The notes under the pieces were generated by a model that was given only the letters and a program-made list of their open reading frames with translations, was not told the origin of the DNA and did not search any database. The translations under genes were made by a program, and so were the position numbers. Source: Lachnospiraceae bacterium (GTDB lineage Bacteria > Bacillota > Clostridia > Lachnospirales > Lachnospiraceae). From it: a stretch of 39,232 nt of DNA. Below are positions 1 to 10,300 of the stretch, piece by piece (the first letter of the stretch is position 1; every line of letters begins with the position of its first letter). Location: contig JAFVCL010000033.1 of assembly GCA_017479285.1 (NCBI GenBank), positions 1-39,232 of the forward strand. The letters are read 5' to 3'.

Positions 1-751
1 CAGAGTGCAGCTTTTCCTCTATAATACGGGCGTTTTCTCCTGATTGAATGGAGAGAACGCCCTCTATGCATATCTCAAGAAGGAGTTGTTCATCCTCATT
101 GTTTTTTTCAAGCTTCCTTGCGGTGGGGATACATATCTAGTTGGCGAGTATGGAACCGTAGAGGGTTGTGAGAAGCGCAAGGGACATGGCGCTTCCGACA
201 GCCGAGGTATCCCCGCCCATATTTCTCATCATATCTATAAGTCCCAAAAGGGTTCCTATCATCCCCCACGCAGGACCGTAGGAACCGAGGTTTTCCCAGA
301 ATTTTACATGTCTTTTGTTCCGGTCATAGGTGTGGATCATTTCGGATTCCAGGATGTCTTTGATAAGCTCCGGATCGCTTCCGTCAGCCACCAGCATTAT
401 TCCCTTTTTCAGGTATTCAAAGGAAATCGTGTCACTGTGCTCCTCCAATACAAGAAGCCCTTCCTTGCGCGCAAGCCCCGACATTTCGAGTATCTTTGAC
501 ATAAGCTCGTCCGGAGTTATCCGGTGGTTGTGGAAAGCATCCTTAAAGCTTCCTAGGCAGTCTATGAAATCCGCAAAGGAATCCGAGGTCATAAGCACGG
601 CAAAGAATGCGCCGCCAAAGGTGACTACCGCGCTTGGGAGATGGAGAAGAGACAGTACGCTTCCCACTCCGCCATTTGTTACTATTCCGAAAAAAATGGC
701 ACACAGGCAAAGCATAAAGCCTGTTATCGCCGCAGGGTTAATTCTTTTCAT
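1..751 (-). pseudogene. motA: motA-like flagellar stator gene, interrupted by an in-frame TAG and cut by the window edge
   Basis: MotA and MotB form the ion channel that drives flagellar rotation. The open frame from 751 to 137 encodes 204 residues with MotA hallmarks: two N-terminal membrane segments (about 8-27 and 37-56), a cytoplasmic loop, then GPAWGMIGTLLGLI (conserved Pro160) as the third membrane segment and LALLTTLYGS in the fourth. The frame stops at a TAG at 137-139, inside the fourth segment. Reading on in the same frame to base 2 gives about 45 more residues that match the MotA tail, including ICIPTARKLEK, IEGVLSIQSGENAR and IIEEKL. No frame change is needed, so one base (TTG to TAG) explains the break. 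The start has a good GGAGG site 7 bases upstream. motB would be expected further left, outside the window. It may be a pseudogene, a sequencing error or a read-through gene. Confidence 0.85.
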
Positions 752-878
752 ACAGGTTACCTCCGCCCTGAATTATATAAAAGGCAATCGGGCGAAAGAA
801 ACCTACTTCGGGTTGAGTGTGGTAGAATCAATTATGATATTAATCAAGAAATTTCTTTTTTAAGTAGAAAAGATATGG

Positions 879-884
879 TATACT
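879..884 (+). promoter_or_regulatory. Possible -10 box of the trpS promoter
   Basis: TATACT sits 72 bases before the trpS start. A T-rich stretch (TTTTTT) lies 17 bases upstream in the -35 position, a poor match to TTGACA. The predicted leader of about 65 bases contains a small hairpin with arms GGCTTT (896-901) and AAAGCC (914-919). I see no T-box, which would need a much longer leader. The 205-base gap between motA and trpS holds no gene. Confidence 0.35.
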
Positions 885-956
885 TCATAAATATAGGCTT
901 TAAAGCAATTCGCAAAGCCGGGTATACGGACATTTACTATAAAGGAGATATACATA

Positions 957-1958
957 ATGGAAACAGAAAAGAAGATCATGCTGTCGGGAATTCAGCCAAG
1001 CGGAGACCTGCACCTTGGAAATTATCTCGGAGCCATTAAAAACTGGGCTGACCGCGTAAATGAATTCGAGTGCTATTACTTTATGGCGGATCTTCATACG
1101 ATAACCGTAAGACAGGAGCCAGCTGACTTAAGGCGCCGCTCGATAGAGATGCTTGCGCTTTATATCGCCTGCGGACTCGATCCGGAAAAGAACACTCTTT
1201 TCCTCCAGTCCCATGTTCCCGCCCATGCGCAGCTGGGCTGGGTGCTCGACTGCTATACCATGTTCGGCGAGCTTACGAGAATGACACAGTTCAAGGATAA
1301 GTCCGAAAAGCACAAGGACAATATAAATGCAGGCCTCTTTACATATCCTTCCCTTATGGCGGCGGACATCCTTCTCTACCAGCCCCATTATGTCCCTGTC
1401 GGGGAGGACCAGAAGCAGCATGTGGAGCTTTGCAGAAATCTTGCGATCCGCTTTAACAATATATACGGCGATGTATTCCGCGTTCCCGAGCCCTATATAA
1501 GCAAGGTCGGAGCGAGGATATACGGACTTACCACCCCGGGCTCAAAAATGTCAAAATCAGATCCAAACGGCTGCGTATTTCTTATGGACAGCCCGGACGA
1601 CATCCGCAGAAAGTTCAAGCGTGCGGTGACGGATTCCGATATGGAAAGATGTGTGCATTTCGACAAGGAGAACAAGCCCGGGGTTGCCAACCTTATGAAC
1701 ATCTACTCCACCATAACCGGTAAGAGCTATGAGGAGATCGAGAAGGAATTTGAGGGACAGGGCTACGGAGTGTTCAAGCCCGCTGTCGGAGACGCGGTGG
1801 TGGAGTGCCTTACCCCCATAAGGGAGGAGGCAAAGCGCCTTATCGCCGACAAGGCGTACCTTGAGGATGTCTACAGGAAGGGTGCCGAGAAGGCTTCCTA
1901 TATTGCGAACAAGACTCTTCGCAAGGTATACAAGAAGGTAGGCTTTTACCAGTTATAG
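957..1958 (+). CDS. trpS: Tryptophanyl-tRNA synthetase
   Basis: Class I aminoacyl-tRNA synthetase that charges tRNA-Trp with tryptophan using ATP in the cytoplasm. The 333-residue length is normal for bacterial TrpS. The N-terminal SGIQPSGDLHLGNYLGAI contains the HIGH-like motif (LHLGN, residues 18-22), and GSKMSKSDPNG contains KMSKS (197-201). Other TrpS-typical blocks are ADLHTITV and MAADILLYQ. The ATG is preceded by AAAGGAG at good spacing. Its stop TAG (1956-1958) touches the stop of the converging acetyltransferase gene, so no space is left for a separate terminator between them. Confidence 0.97.
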   Translation: METEKKIMLSGIQPSGDLHLGNYLGAIKNWADRVNEFECYYFMADLHTITVRQEPADLRRRSIEMLALYIACGLDPEKNTLFLQSHVPAHAQLGWVLDCYTMFGELTRMTQFKDKSEKHKDNINAGLFTYPSLMAADILLYQPHYVPVGEDQKQHVELCRNLAIRFNNIYGDVFRVPEPYISKVGARIYGLTTPGSKMSKSDPNGCVFLMDSPDDIRRKFKRAVTDSDMERCVHFDKENKPGVANLMNIYSTITGKSYEEIEKEFEGQGYGVFKPAVGDAVVECLTPIREEAKRLIADKAYLEDVYRKGAEKASYIANKTLRKVYKKVGFYQL

Positions 1959-2429
1959 GATATACTCCATATTGGTCTCCTTGGGCTTAAAGCCTATATT
2001 ATCATAAAAACTGCGGGCGGAATCGTTCCCCTCCCACACATTAAGAGTCAGTTCATAGCAGCCGTTTTCACGGGCCTGTTCCTTTACATACTCGAAGAGA
2101 AGCCTCCCTATGTGCCGGCCTCTTGAGGCTTCGTCGACACAAAGGTCGTCTATGTAAAGGGATTTAAAGGGCACCATATTTGTGGAAAACGGCTGCTCTT
2201 TATATATGCAGAAGGCGTATCCGAGAACCTTATCCTCCTCGTCAATCGCCACAAATATGGGCTTTTCATTGTCCTTTATCTTTTCGGAAAGCTCCGCGGG
2301 GGTGTATTTGGTGGTTCCGGATATGAATATATCGGGTCTTATTGCCGCGTGGATCTCAAGAACCTGTGAGAGAAGGGCGATTATCCGGTCTATATCCTTT
2401 TCTTTTGCGCGTCTTACTGAAACAGCCAT
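1953..2429 (-). CDS. GNAT-family N-acetyltransferase
   Basis: Predicted acetyl-CoA-dependent N-acetyltransferase of about 158 residues with one complete GNAT fold; the substrate is unknown. The acetyl-CoA loop is visible as RGRHIGRLLFEYV, after the strand SLYIDDLCVDEA, and the C-terminal block LNVWEGNDSARSFYDNIGF is typical of motif B. I chose the ATG at 2429-2427 because GGAG (2439-2436) lies 6 bases before it. A longer frame can begin at a TTG at 2441, but that would place the ribosome-binding site inside the gene. The 3' end overlaps the trpS stop codon on the other strand. Confidence 0.88.
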   Translation of the reverse strand: MAVSVRRAKEKDIDRIIALLSQVLEIHAAIRPDIFISGTTKYTPAELSEKIKDNEKPIFVAIDEEDKVLGYAFCIYKEQPFSTNMVPFKSLYIDDLCVDEASRGRHIGRLLFEYVKEQARENGCYELTLNVWEGNDSARSFYDNIGFKPKETNMEYIL

Positions 2430-2540
2430 TTTTTTCTCCAAAATTATAAACAGATATGGTATAATTAATCATCGGGCAAAGCGGCAGGCTTTGTTCGGGG
2501 ACTTACTGTTATAATATTATACATTTATTTTCTCTTCAAA

Positions 2541-2568
2541 TAAAGCCGTATATTATTATATCCGAAAA
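2541..2568 (+). promoter_or_regulatory. Sigma28 (SigD/FliA)-like promoter of the chemoreceptor gene
   Basis: TAAA (2541-2544) is followed after 16 bases by TCCGAAAA (2561-2568), resembling the flagellar sigma factor pattern TAAA, 15-16 bases, GCCGATAA. The start of transcription would fall near 2575, about 17 bases before the ATG, leaving just room for the AGAGG ribosome-binding site. The match is imperfect (6 of 8 in the -10). It fits biologically because chemoreceptor genes are usual members of this regulon. Confidence 0.5.
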
Positions 2569-2591
2569 AATACGAAAAGAGGAAAACAGCT

Positions 2592-3401
2592 ATGAATGAA
2601 GTACTTAAGTCCTACATTGAGATTGTTCCCGTGATCAAGGATGCATTCGGAATGGATATCATGATGAGTGTAACCGATGGTTATAACTTCCTGGCGTACT
2701 GGAGAGGAGATAAGATGGTGGCGGATATCCATGTAGGAGATCCGGTTCCGAAGAGCGATCCGATGTGGACCAGTTTTACCACAGGGAAAAAACTCCAGCA
2801 GATATGCCCTGCCGATGCTTACGGCTTTGAATTTAAGGCGATTACCATCGCGATAAAGGATGGAAAAGATATAGTCGGGACTATGGGTATAGCGATAAGC
2901 CTCGAATCGGAGACATACACGAAGGAGGCATCCGAAAAGCTTCTTGCTGCCGTTGACAGAGTACAGAGCGATATCGCCGAGACAAAGAAAAACAGTGACG
3001 ATATAAAGAGCAGCAGTGCATCCCTCGGAGAGTCCACCGAAAAGATAATCGCAAGCGTCTCCGATATTCAGTCCTTTGTTAAGGATATACAGTCCATATC
3101 CGGAAAGACAAATATACTTTCACTCAACGCGTCCATAGAGGCGGCAAGAACCGGTGAAGCCGGAAAGGGCTTTGCGGTGGTTGCCACGGAAATGCAGAAG
3201 CTTGCGGGGGACATTAAGGCTGCCTCGGATAAGATACTTGATATAATTGCGCATTTTTCCGGAGATATCGAGCATATGAAGAAAAACCTCGAGATCCAGT
3301 CCAAAGCGCAGGAGAGTCAGTTTGAGATAGCTGACAGACTGCTGGTTGAAGCGGCTGCCATTGAGGATACCGCTAAAAATGTAATAGAGAAGATACAGTA
3401 A
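2592..3401 (+). CDS. Soluble methyl-accepting chemotaxis protein (short cytoplasmic chemoreceptor)
   Basis: A 269-residue receptor that likely signals to CheA/CheW. There is no membrane segment. Residues 1 to about 105 form a small alpha/beta sensor domain (strands such as [15 protein letters not shown] and [21 protein letters not shown]), reminiscent of PAS/Cache folds; the ligand is unknown. Residues 110-269 are a shortened MCP signalling hairpin. The tip matches the family well: [20 protein letters not shown] and [16 protein letters not shown] (about 170-205). The C-terminal arm is short and no CheR-binding pentapeptide is seen. The size is close to small soluble receptors such as B. subtilis YfmS. 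An AGAGG site precedes the ATG. Confidence 0.9.
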   Translation: MNEVLKSYIEIVPVIKDAFGMDIMMSVTDGYNFLAYWRGDKMVADIHVGDPVPKSDPMWTSFTTGKKLQQICPADAYGFEFKAITIAIKDGKDIVGTMGIAISLESETYTKEASEKLLAAVDRVQSDIAETKKNSDDIKSSSASLGESTEKIIASVSDIQSFVKDIQSISGKTNILSLNASIEAARTGEAGKGFAVVATEMQKLAGDIKAASDKILDIIAHFSGDIEHMKKNLEIQSKAQESQFEIADRLLVEAAAIEDTAKNVIEKIQ

Positions 3402-3415
3402 TCATGTGTGTACAT

Positions 3416-3446
3416 CGGGATTTCGCGGATTGCCTGCGGAATCCCG
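3416..3446 (+). terminator. Strong hairpin between the chemoreceptor and GNAT-giant genes (probable partial terminator)
   Basis: The 31-base element folds into a 13-bp stem (two G-T pairs) with a 5-base loop ATTGC. It is followed by TGTTTGTT, an interrupted T tract. It starts 14 bases after the chemoreceptor stop and ends 21 bases before the next ATG, so it separates the two genes while leaving no room for a promoter after it. It may terminate some transcripts, stabilise the upstream 3' end or act as a processing site. Confidence 0.65.
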
Positions 3447-3467
3447 TGTTTGTTACAGGAGAGAATT

Positions 3468-4307
3468 ATGAAAGGATACACCATCGTAAGACTCCCTAAA
3501 GAGGAGGAAAATACCGAGCGGTTCGGAGTGGAAAAGGGAGAAAAGGGAATTGTTGCGGAGCTTGATATTAGAAAAGAGGACTTCGCGCTTACCATCCCTT
3601 TTTTGTTTGTAAGTGAAAAGGAGAGGAGAAAGGGTATCGGAACAATGCTCCTGCAGGAGGTCATAAGACCTCTGGCGGGGAAGGATATCTTTATCCCTGT
3701 GGAGATGAGCTTTACGGATGAGGACAGCGGATTAAGGGAATTCATGGAGGCGCAGCCAAACTTTACGCTTACAAGGGATAAAGACCTTTTCCGTATCCCG
3801 GCGGATGCTTTGAAGAACAACGAGAAGCTTCAAAAGCTCAAAGAGGCCGCCGGCGGAACAAAGAAATTTTTCTCACTTAACAAAAAGCAGAGGTTTATCT
3901 TCTTTGAAGAACTTCAGAGAGCCGGCTTTGAGGGCTATGTGGAGGATGACAAGGAAAGCTATGAGAAGGAGCTTTCCCTGGCCGTGCTTGAGGACGACAG
4001 GGTTACGGGTGCGATATTTGTAACGGCACACTCGGAAAAGGAACTTGAACTCAGCTTTATCTATGTTGTCGCAAATCATCCAAAGACTGCAATCGCCCTT
4101 CTCGGAACCGCACTAAAAAAGGCGGAAAAGCTTTATCCGGATGCGGAGGTCTGGTTTAACGCGATAACCCCGGAATCCGTGGGTGCTGCCGATGGTATCT
4201 TCAAGGGCGAGGCGGAGCCGGAGACCATATACACCGCAAGGTGGAACGGATGGTCCGATGAGGAGCCCGGCGAGGCAGCAGGGCTGGCGGATGCTGATAC
4301 AGAGTAA
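3468..4307 (+). CDS. Two-lobed GNAT-like acetyltransferase encoded directly before the giant protein
   Basis: A 279-residue protein that looks like two GNAT lobes in tandem. The N-terminal lobe has a recognisable acetyl-CoA loop, FLFVSEKERRKGIGTMLLQEV (RRKGIG about residues 49-54). The C-terminal lobe (about 160-265) has similar strand order (LAVLEDDRVTGAIFV, LELSFIYVVANHP) but no clear R-x-x-G-x-G loop, so it is probably non-catalytic. The start at 3468 is preceded by AGGAGAG; an upstream GTG in frame at 3408 lacks a site and would run through the hairpin. Only 13 bp separate the stop from the next ATG, so the two genes are almost surely co-transcribed. The substrate is unknown. Confidence 0.75.
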   Translation: MKGYTIVRLPKEEENTERFGVEKGEKGIVAELDIRKEDFALTIPFLFVSEKERRKGIGTMLLQEVIRPLAGKDIFIPVEMSFTDEDSGLREFMEAQPNFTLTRDKDLFRIPADALKNNEKLQKLKEAAGGTKKFFSLNKKQRFIFFEELQRAGFEGYVEDDKESYEKELSLAVLEDDRVTGAIFVTAHSEKELELSFIYVVANHPKTAIALLGTALKKAEKLYPDAEVWFNAITPESVGAADGIFKGEAEPETIYTARWNGWSDEEPGEAAGLADADTE

Positions 4308-4320
4308 GCGAGGGTAAGAT

Positions 4321-7300
4321 ATGGATTTCAAAGAGAAGAATAAAATAAAGATCGAAGAGATAACGACAGAGGCACAGGGGGATTATGAGGTTATAGAAAA
4401 AAAGACCGAAACCTATAATTTCATTACCGGCGAGGATGTAATGTCCTTTAAGAACTGGGCATATCACGACCTCTGGGACGAAGATCACAGGCTTGTCAGC
4501 GAGGAAGAAAACGCCGAGTGGAATGACAAAAAGGCAGAATGGCTCGAAAAAAAGAACGGAAAATTCAGCAAAAAAGACCGTAATAAGAGCATGAAAAAAT
4601 GCAAAAAAATCCGCAAGGAAAAGATGGGCTCCCTCAGCTTTAAGGCACTTATGACAAAGCTTACGGACAATAAAAAGCAGCTTGAGCTTTCAAAGAAATT
4701 CCTTGACCTTCAGACCGAGGCGAGGGAAGAGTATATAAAAGCGACCATGACCGACAATTCGAACTACAAGCTTGATCTTGCGATGAACCGTATGCGTAAG
4801 CAGTACAGACTTACAAGGCTTTATCTCTCGCTCCAAAGAGACGAAAAAGACAAAAAACAGCTCTCAAAGCTTGAGGCGGGCTATAAGGAAGCGAGAGCAA
4901 AGCTTGAAAACGAGATAAAAGAAGCGAAAAAACTTCCGGGCTTTGACAAGAGATTCAAATGGGAAAGAGTAACCGGGAGAAAGGAGCTTTCCGAGGAGAC
5001 AAGGGAGAAAAACCGCATAATCGAGGAACAGCACAGAGAAGAAGTAAGGCAGGAGCGTGAAAGAAAGAGAATAGAAAGGCTTGAAAGGATAGAAAGAACC
5101 AAGGCGATGATCGATTCCGGCGAATGGACAAAGACAGAGCAGGGAAAGCAGACCGTCGTAAAGATAGATGAAGAGTGGCACCTTTCGGAATATAAGGAGG
5201 AGCTTGTAAAGGTCTTTACGGATGAAAATAACAAGCTTATGGAGATGCACGATTCCATAATCGCCGGTGAACTCTTTACGCTCAATAAAAATGTAAAATC
5301 CAATCTGAACTATATAAGGCAGCACGCCGCAAACGGGCTGACCGGAAGCTATGCCTCAAAAAAGGGCAAACAGAACAGGGAAATCGCGGAATATGTCGGA
5401 AAGGGCTTTGGCTGGATAAACAGGCTGTGTGTAGATAAATACACCGAAAAGCTCAAGAAGGCGATGATCGCGGATCCGGAGATCGCGAAGAATTATATCG
5501 CGAAGAATCCGCCGGAGCTCTCGGAGGAGGAGCTTAAGTCAATAGAGGAGGGGGCAAGGCGCTGGAAGGAGATAAGGGATCTCGACTTTAAGGAGATGGG
5601 AATCGATATCTACAACAGCGAATTTATAAAGATACTTCTCACGGATAAGAATATAAAGATTGATGATCTTAAGGGGCTCAAGAGACAGACGGAAGGGGTG
5701 GCAAGGCTCCTTAAGAGGATGGTCAGGGATAAGTTCGGATATTTAAATGACGAAGAGATATATAAGGGGCTGAGGAAATTTATCGGTGACAAGGCTCTCC
5801 TTGTAAGCAACCGTAAGCTGACCGACCTTGCCGAGCGGTATCTTCTCGGACTCTCATATACCGACAGGACGACGGCTTTAATACAGAAGGACTACGAGGA
5901 TTCCTATGCCGAGAACGTCACCGCACCCTTTGCGGGAATGTTCAAGGTAAGCGTGGAAAAATATCTTGGACACACGAAAAAGGACTGGGGTGAAAACAGG
6001 AAGAGCAGACGCGGGGAGTTTGACAACAGGCTGAAGCTTATAAATAAAGTGTTCACTGTTCTTACTGAAAAGAGCAGTGGAGTTATGATGTCAAAGGACG
6101 GCTGGAACGACGCCTTTGCCCAGGTTAAAAAGCTTATCACCGGTACTCTCTGGAAGTACAGTGCCTTCCTTACGGCGGAGGATGAGAAGGCGTTAAACAG
6201 GATCATCCTTAAGATCGTAAAGGACAGTGAGACGAAGGACAAGGGACAAGAGAAGATTTCCTTTGAGTCCTTTACGGAGACTGAGCAGAAAGAGAAGAAA
6301 AAGGAGGAGGAAAAGACAGAGAATGTCAGCGAGTACAGCTTTGCGCATATGCTTAGGGAAGCCTTTGACAGCGAGCTCTTTAAGGAGATAATCGCCGATG
6401 ATACGCTGCGGGCTTTTCTTGCCGACAATATGAGCGTATTCCTCTTCAGAAATCCCAAGCTTATCGAGAAATACCCGTTTATGAAGGACATAAAGGGGAT
6501 AGATGAGCTTGAGGAGCTTACCTTTGACCAGTTCGAGGCTGTTACGCAGTATCTGTACGATTCCCTCTCAAAGGACGGGGTCGGGGAGAGCATAAAAAAG
6601 ATGCTTGAGGGAACCGAGACCGAGACGGAGACCTATAAGAGGGTTCTTCTCAAGGTGCTTTCCGATAAGACTGACGGAGAGGGCGTTAATGCACTTTTAA
6701 AGGAGGAGCTTGACAAGAAGGAAAGGCAGAAAAAGCTTAACAGACAAAAGCTTCTCATAACCATTGGCACCAATAAGGGAAAACGGGACGGGAAGATACA
6801 TTACCGTTACGAGGACTTAAGAGACCGTGACAAGTCCATCCTCCAGACTTATTTCGGAAAGAATTCCGACTGGCTCCAAAAGAGGATAAGAAAATTCGAC
6901 CGCGCCGAGTCCGTATGGAAAAGGATAGAACAGCTGGGCCCCGAACAGACGGCTTTTGTAAAGGGAATCTTTGCAAGCGCGTACCGGGAGGAAAACCCGG
7001 GAAAGACGCTAAAATTGATCGCGGAATGCTTCTCGAAGGATGATATAAAGGCGAATCTTGAAAAATATGTTACCCTTGATGATATCTACACCGGGAATGA
7101 TCTGAGGGGGGACCTTGAGGTGATAGCTGCGGCATTTAAGATGAGCGACCAGTCTGCCGAGAAGGAACTGCTTGAAATCGCAAATAAAAGTAAGATCGAA
7201 AAAAATACAGCTCCAGAAAAAGGAAAAGCTGCCAAGCCCATGGGTATCGGGGAGTTCATAATTGAGATGAGTCTTTGCGGTACACAGGATATACTTCTCG

Positions 7301-10300
7301 GACACAAAGGAAAGTTCCAGAAGGTCCTCTTTATGTACGAGGATATGGATAATTATGACAGCGAGCTTATGAAGGTGGCAAAATTTGCCATCGGAAGGCT
7401 CGATGTGCTCGACAAGGCGCTTGAAGGGTATGATCCGAAGGTCAGGACCGAGCTTCGAAATAAGCTGACGAGAACCTGTCTTGAGCTTGAGAGCGAAAAG
7501 TATGAGCAAAAGCTTAAATTTGATGAACAGCTCACGGCGCAGACAATGGCTCTCGATGCCAATCAAAGCTTTACAAAGACTGCCCGTGATGCAGTGAATA
7601 ACGAAGTTTTAAGATATAATGAGATAGGTGTGAAGCTTGAGGACTTAAGGAGCGAGCTTAAGTCCGCGGAGAATGACAGAGACATTTCCGCAAGCACCAG
7701 GGAAAGATGTGTAAAGGAATCCGGGGAAAACAAGAAGGCTCTTAAGGAAGCGCTTAATGCAAAAAATGACGCTGAGAAAAAGAGAGATTCGGCTCAAAAG
7801 ACTTCTGCGAAGATGACGGAGGAATTTACAAAGAAATACGGAAAGAAAGGATTTGAGGCAAAGGGCTATGCGGACGCACAGACCAAACTGTCAAAGGCTG
7901 TGACCCTTTATATGGATGCGGAAGCGGCTCTTAAAAGTGCAGAAGAGGAATATGAAAGACTCCTGAAAAGGAGCAGTTCTCTGACTTCGCAGATCAATAA
8001 TCTTGCCGAAAAAACAGATGGTCTTAATAAACATATAAAAGGTCTTAAGGATGAGATAAAGAAAAACAACGATGAGCTCCAGACCATTTACGCAGCGATA
8101 CAGGATAAGAGAACCAAGGTAGTAAAGAATAACGACAAGATCCAGTCTATTGAGCACGAGACAAGTAAACTCGATGTAAATACAGTTCGGGAGGAATATC
8201 TTAAGGAAAACGCCGAGAATATCAAAAAATACGGAATAGACAACCTTAAGGAGCTTGGGGGACTGATAGAGCTTACTGTCGAAAAAGACGGGGTTATGAA
8301 GGATGAGCTCAGGGAGACTCTGGAGCTGTACGAGGAGAGGAAGAAAAAGCTCGAGGAATACAAGGACGGAAAGCTTGCCGGTATTTCTGATATCCTTATG
8401 GATAACAGCGAGATATTAAGCTATCTCTTGGATCCTGCGGACAGTGTGGCGGAGGCAAAGATAGATGAGCTCTATGATTTCTTTGCCCCTTTTGCAGAGG
8501 CGGTTGAGAATCAGGCGTCTCCTTTTCTGGGTGAGTATTATCTTGAGGATAACCTTGATATGCTCCTCTCCAAAAAGGGAAAGGTATACCACGGTATCGT
8601 CGGTTCGCTTAAGGATAAGGACCACAAGGAAAAGGTGGATTTCTGGAGAAATGAGCTTCTCGAATTCGGAGACAGATATTTTACCCAGCAAAAGAAGGGG
8701 AGCAAATCGATCCTTGAGAATCTTGAGGTCAGCGGGGGCGATCTTTTAAAGAAGCTTACGATCTATTATCAGGACAGCGGAAAGACAAAGGATGAAAAGA
8801 AGCTCCAGAAGGCGCAGTTTAGAAAATACTGGTTTATAGATTCAAAGAACTACGGAGTGGAGCTTGCGGCGCAAAAAGGGGGTCAGAGCAATTTCCAGAT
8901 TGCCACCCACAAAGCCCAGGCTATGCTCAAGCAGATAAACGCATATATAACGACGGATGAGTACTGTATACAGCAGGCTTGTATTAAAGGCACCCTTACG
9001 GATCTTTACAGTGAATATTCGGACAACTATATCGCCAATGATGAATATATGGAGAGTTATTTTGTCCAGTATGTCCTTGAAAACCAATACGGCGATAAAC
9101 GGATATCAAGGGCGATGCTTACGGACAACTACACTACGGGGGAGAAAAAACTGCTCGAGAGCTTAAACGACCGCTCGGTGGATGAATTAAAGGATATCAA
9201 GATCCGTCTCGAGGATTTCAGGAATTATATCAAGGATGCGGCATTTAAGGAAAAACCGGAGGAATTCGCCAAAAATATCGGCAAGTATGTAAAGGATTAT
9301 CTCGGAAAGGTAGAGAAAGCCATAAAAGAGGATTCCTCGCTTACAAAGGAGAACAGGGAGGCCTATCTTACCCGTATTGAATCCGAACGAAAAGCCCGTG
9401 AAAAGGTTCTTACGGTTAAGTCCGAGGGAAGAAATCTTTACGACAGGGAGCTCTTTGGCGGAAGGCTTCAGGAGCTTAAGGAATTCGGCGAGCAGAAGCA
9501 GTCGCTCATATATATAACCGGAAGCGGAAGGAAGAACAAGTCCATAAGATCGGCGGGAGCCGGGGAGGACAAGGAGCTTCTCGAAAAGGCAAAGGAGTAT
9601 TTTAAAGACGAGGAGATAGACGTGGTAAAGTATGTTTATCCGGATTTCCTTGCGGAGTGCCTTGACGAATATATGCGCCAGAATCAGAAATGGACCGAAA
9701 AGGCGGACAGAGCTGCGGACTGGGTGCTGAGATTCGACAATATTTTCAAGGCAGAGGCACAGCGTCTTAAGAGCATTTACAGGTTCAGAAAGTCCGTATC
9801 GGAGGGTGAATCCGACAGTGATCTCGAGGCATTTGTCGTCTATGCCGCGAGACATTCCGAGAGCAGACCGGAGGGGGATGTGCCTGCCGGTATTCCTGCC
9901 GGGGAGGAGCTGCGAAAGCTTGGTAAAAAGTTCAATATGCTCATGAACCCCATAAAGGAGCTTGAGCAGATTGAGCTTACGGACAAAGCGCTTATACTTG
10001 CGCACAGGGATGCCTGTGAAAAAACAAGGGCTCTCATATATTACCACAGGGATATTGCGCCAAAGGACTTAAACCTGCAGGTTGCAAAGCAGATAAAGTA
10101 TTTTGTATTTGCGGATAAGGCATACCGGGTAATGAAGGACGAGGTTGATAAGCATCCATACCTCTCGGGCCTTGGAGATGTGTACAAGAACCGTTACTTG
10201 AACGGACTTAGGGAGTATTTTACCCGGGATATAATCAAGGACAGTCTTGCGGATAAAGCGCTTGACGAAGGGGAATTAAGGAGACGCATCGGAAGGCGGG

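Noticed and set aside
137-139. Recoding of TAG as a sense codon in this organism
   Set aside because: TAG ends trpS and both HD-GYP genes exactly where those proteins should end, so general reassignment is unlikely.
780-810. Sigma28 promoter for motA (CCCGATTG on the minus strand)
   Set aside because: There is no TAAA-like -35 at the correct distance, so the match is too weak to report.
752-956. T-box riboswitch upstream of trpS
   Set aside because: The predicted leader is only about 65-70 bases and no specifier-antiterminator arrangement is visible.
9517-9546. A P-loop-like stretch in the giant protein (strand LIYIT followed by GSGRKNKS, near residue 1733), suggesting an SMC-like ATPase
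   Set aside because: The second Gly of the Walker A pattern is Asn, the surroundings are charged and flexible, and no Walker B or signature motif is visible. The coiled coil is also not flanked by ATPase halves.
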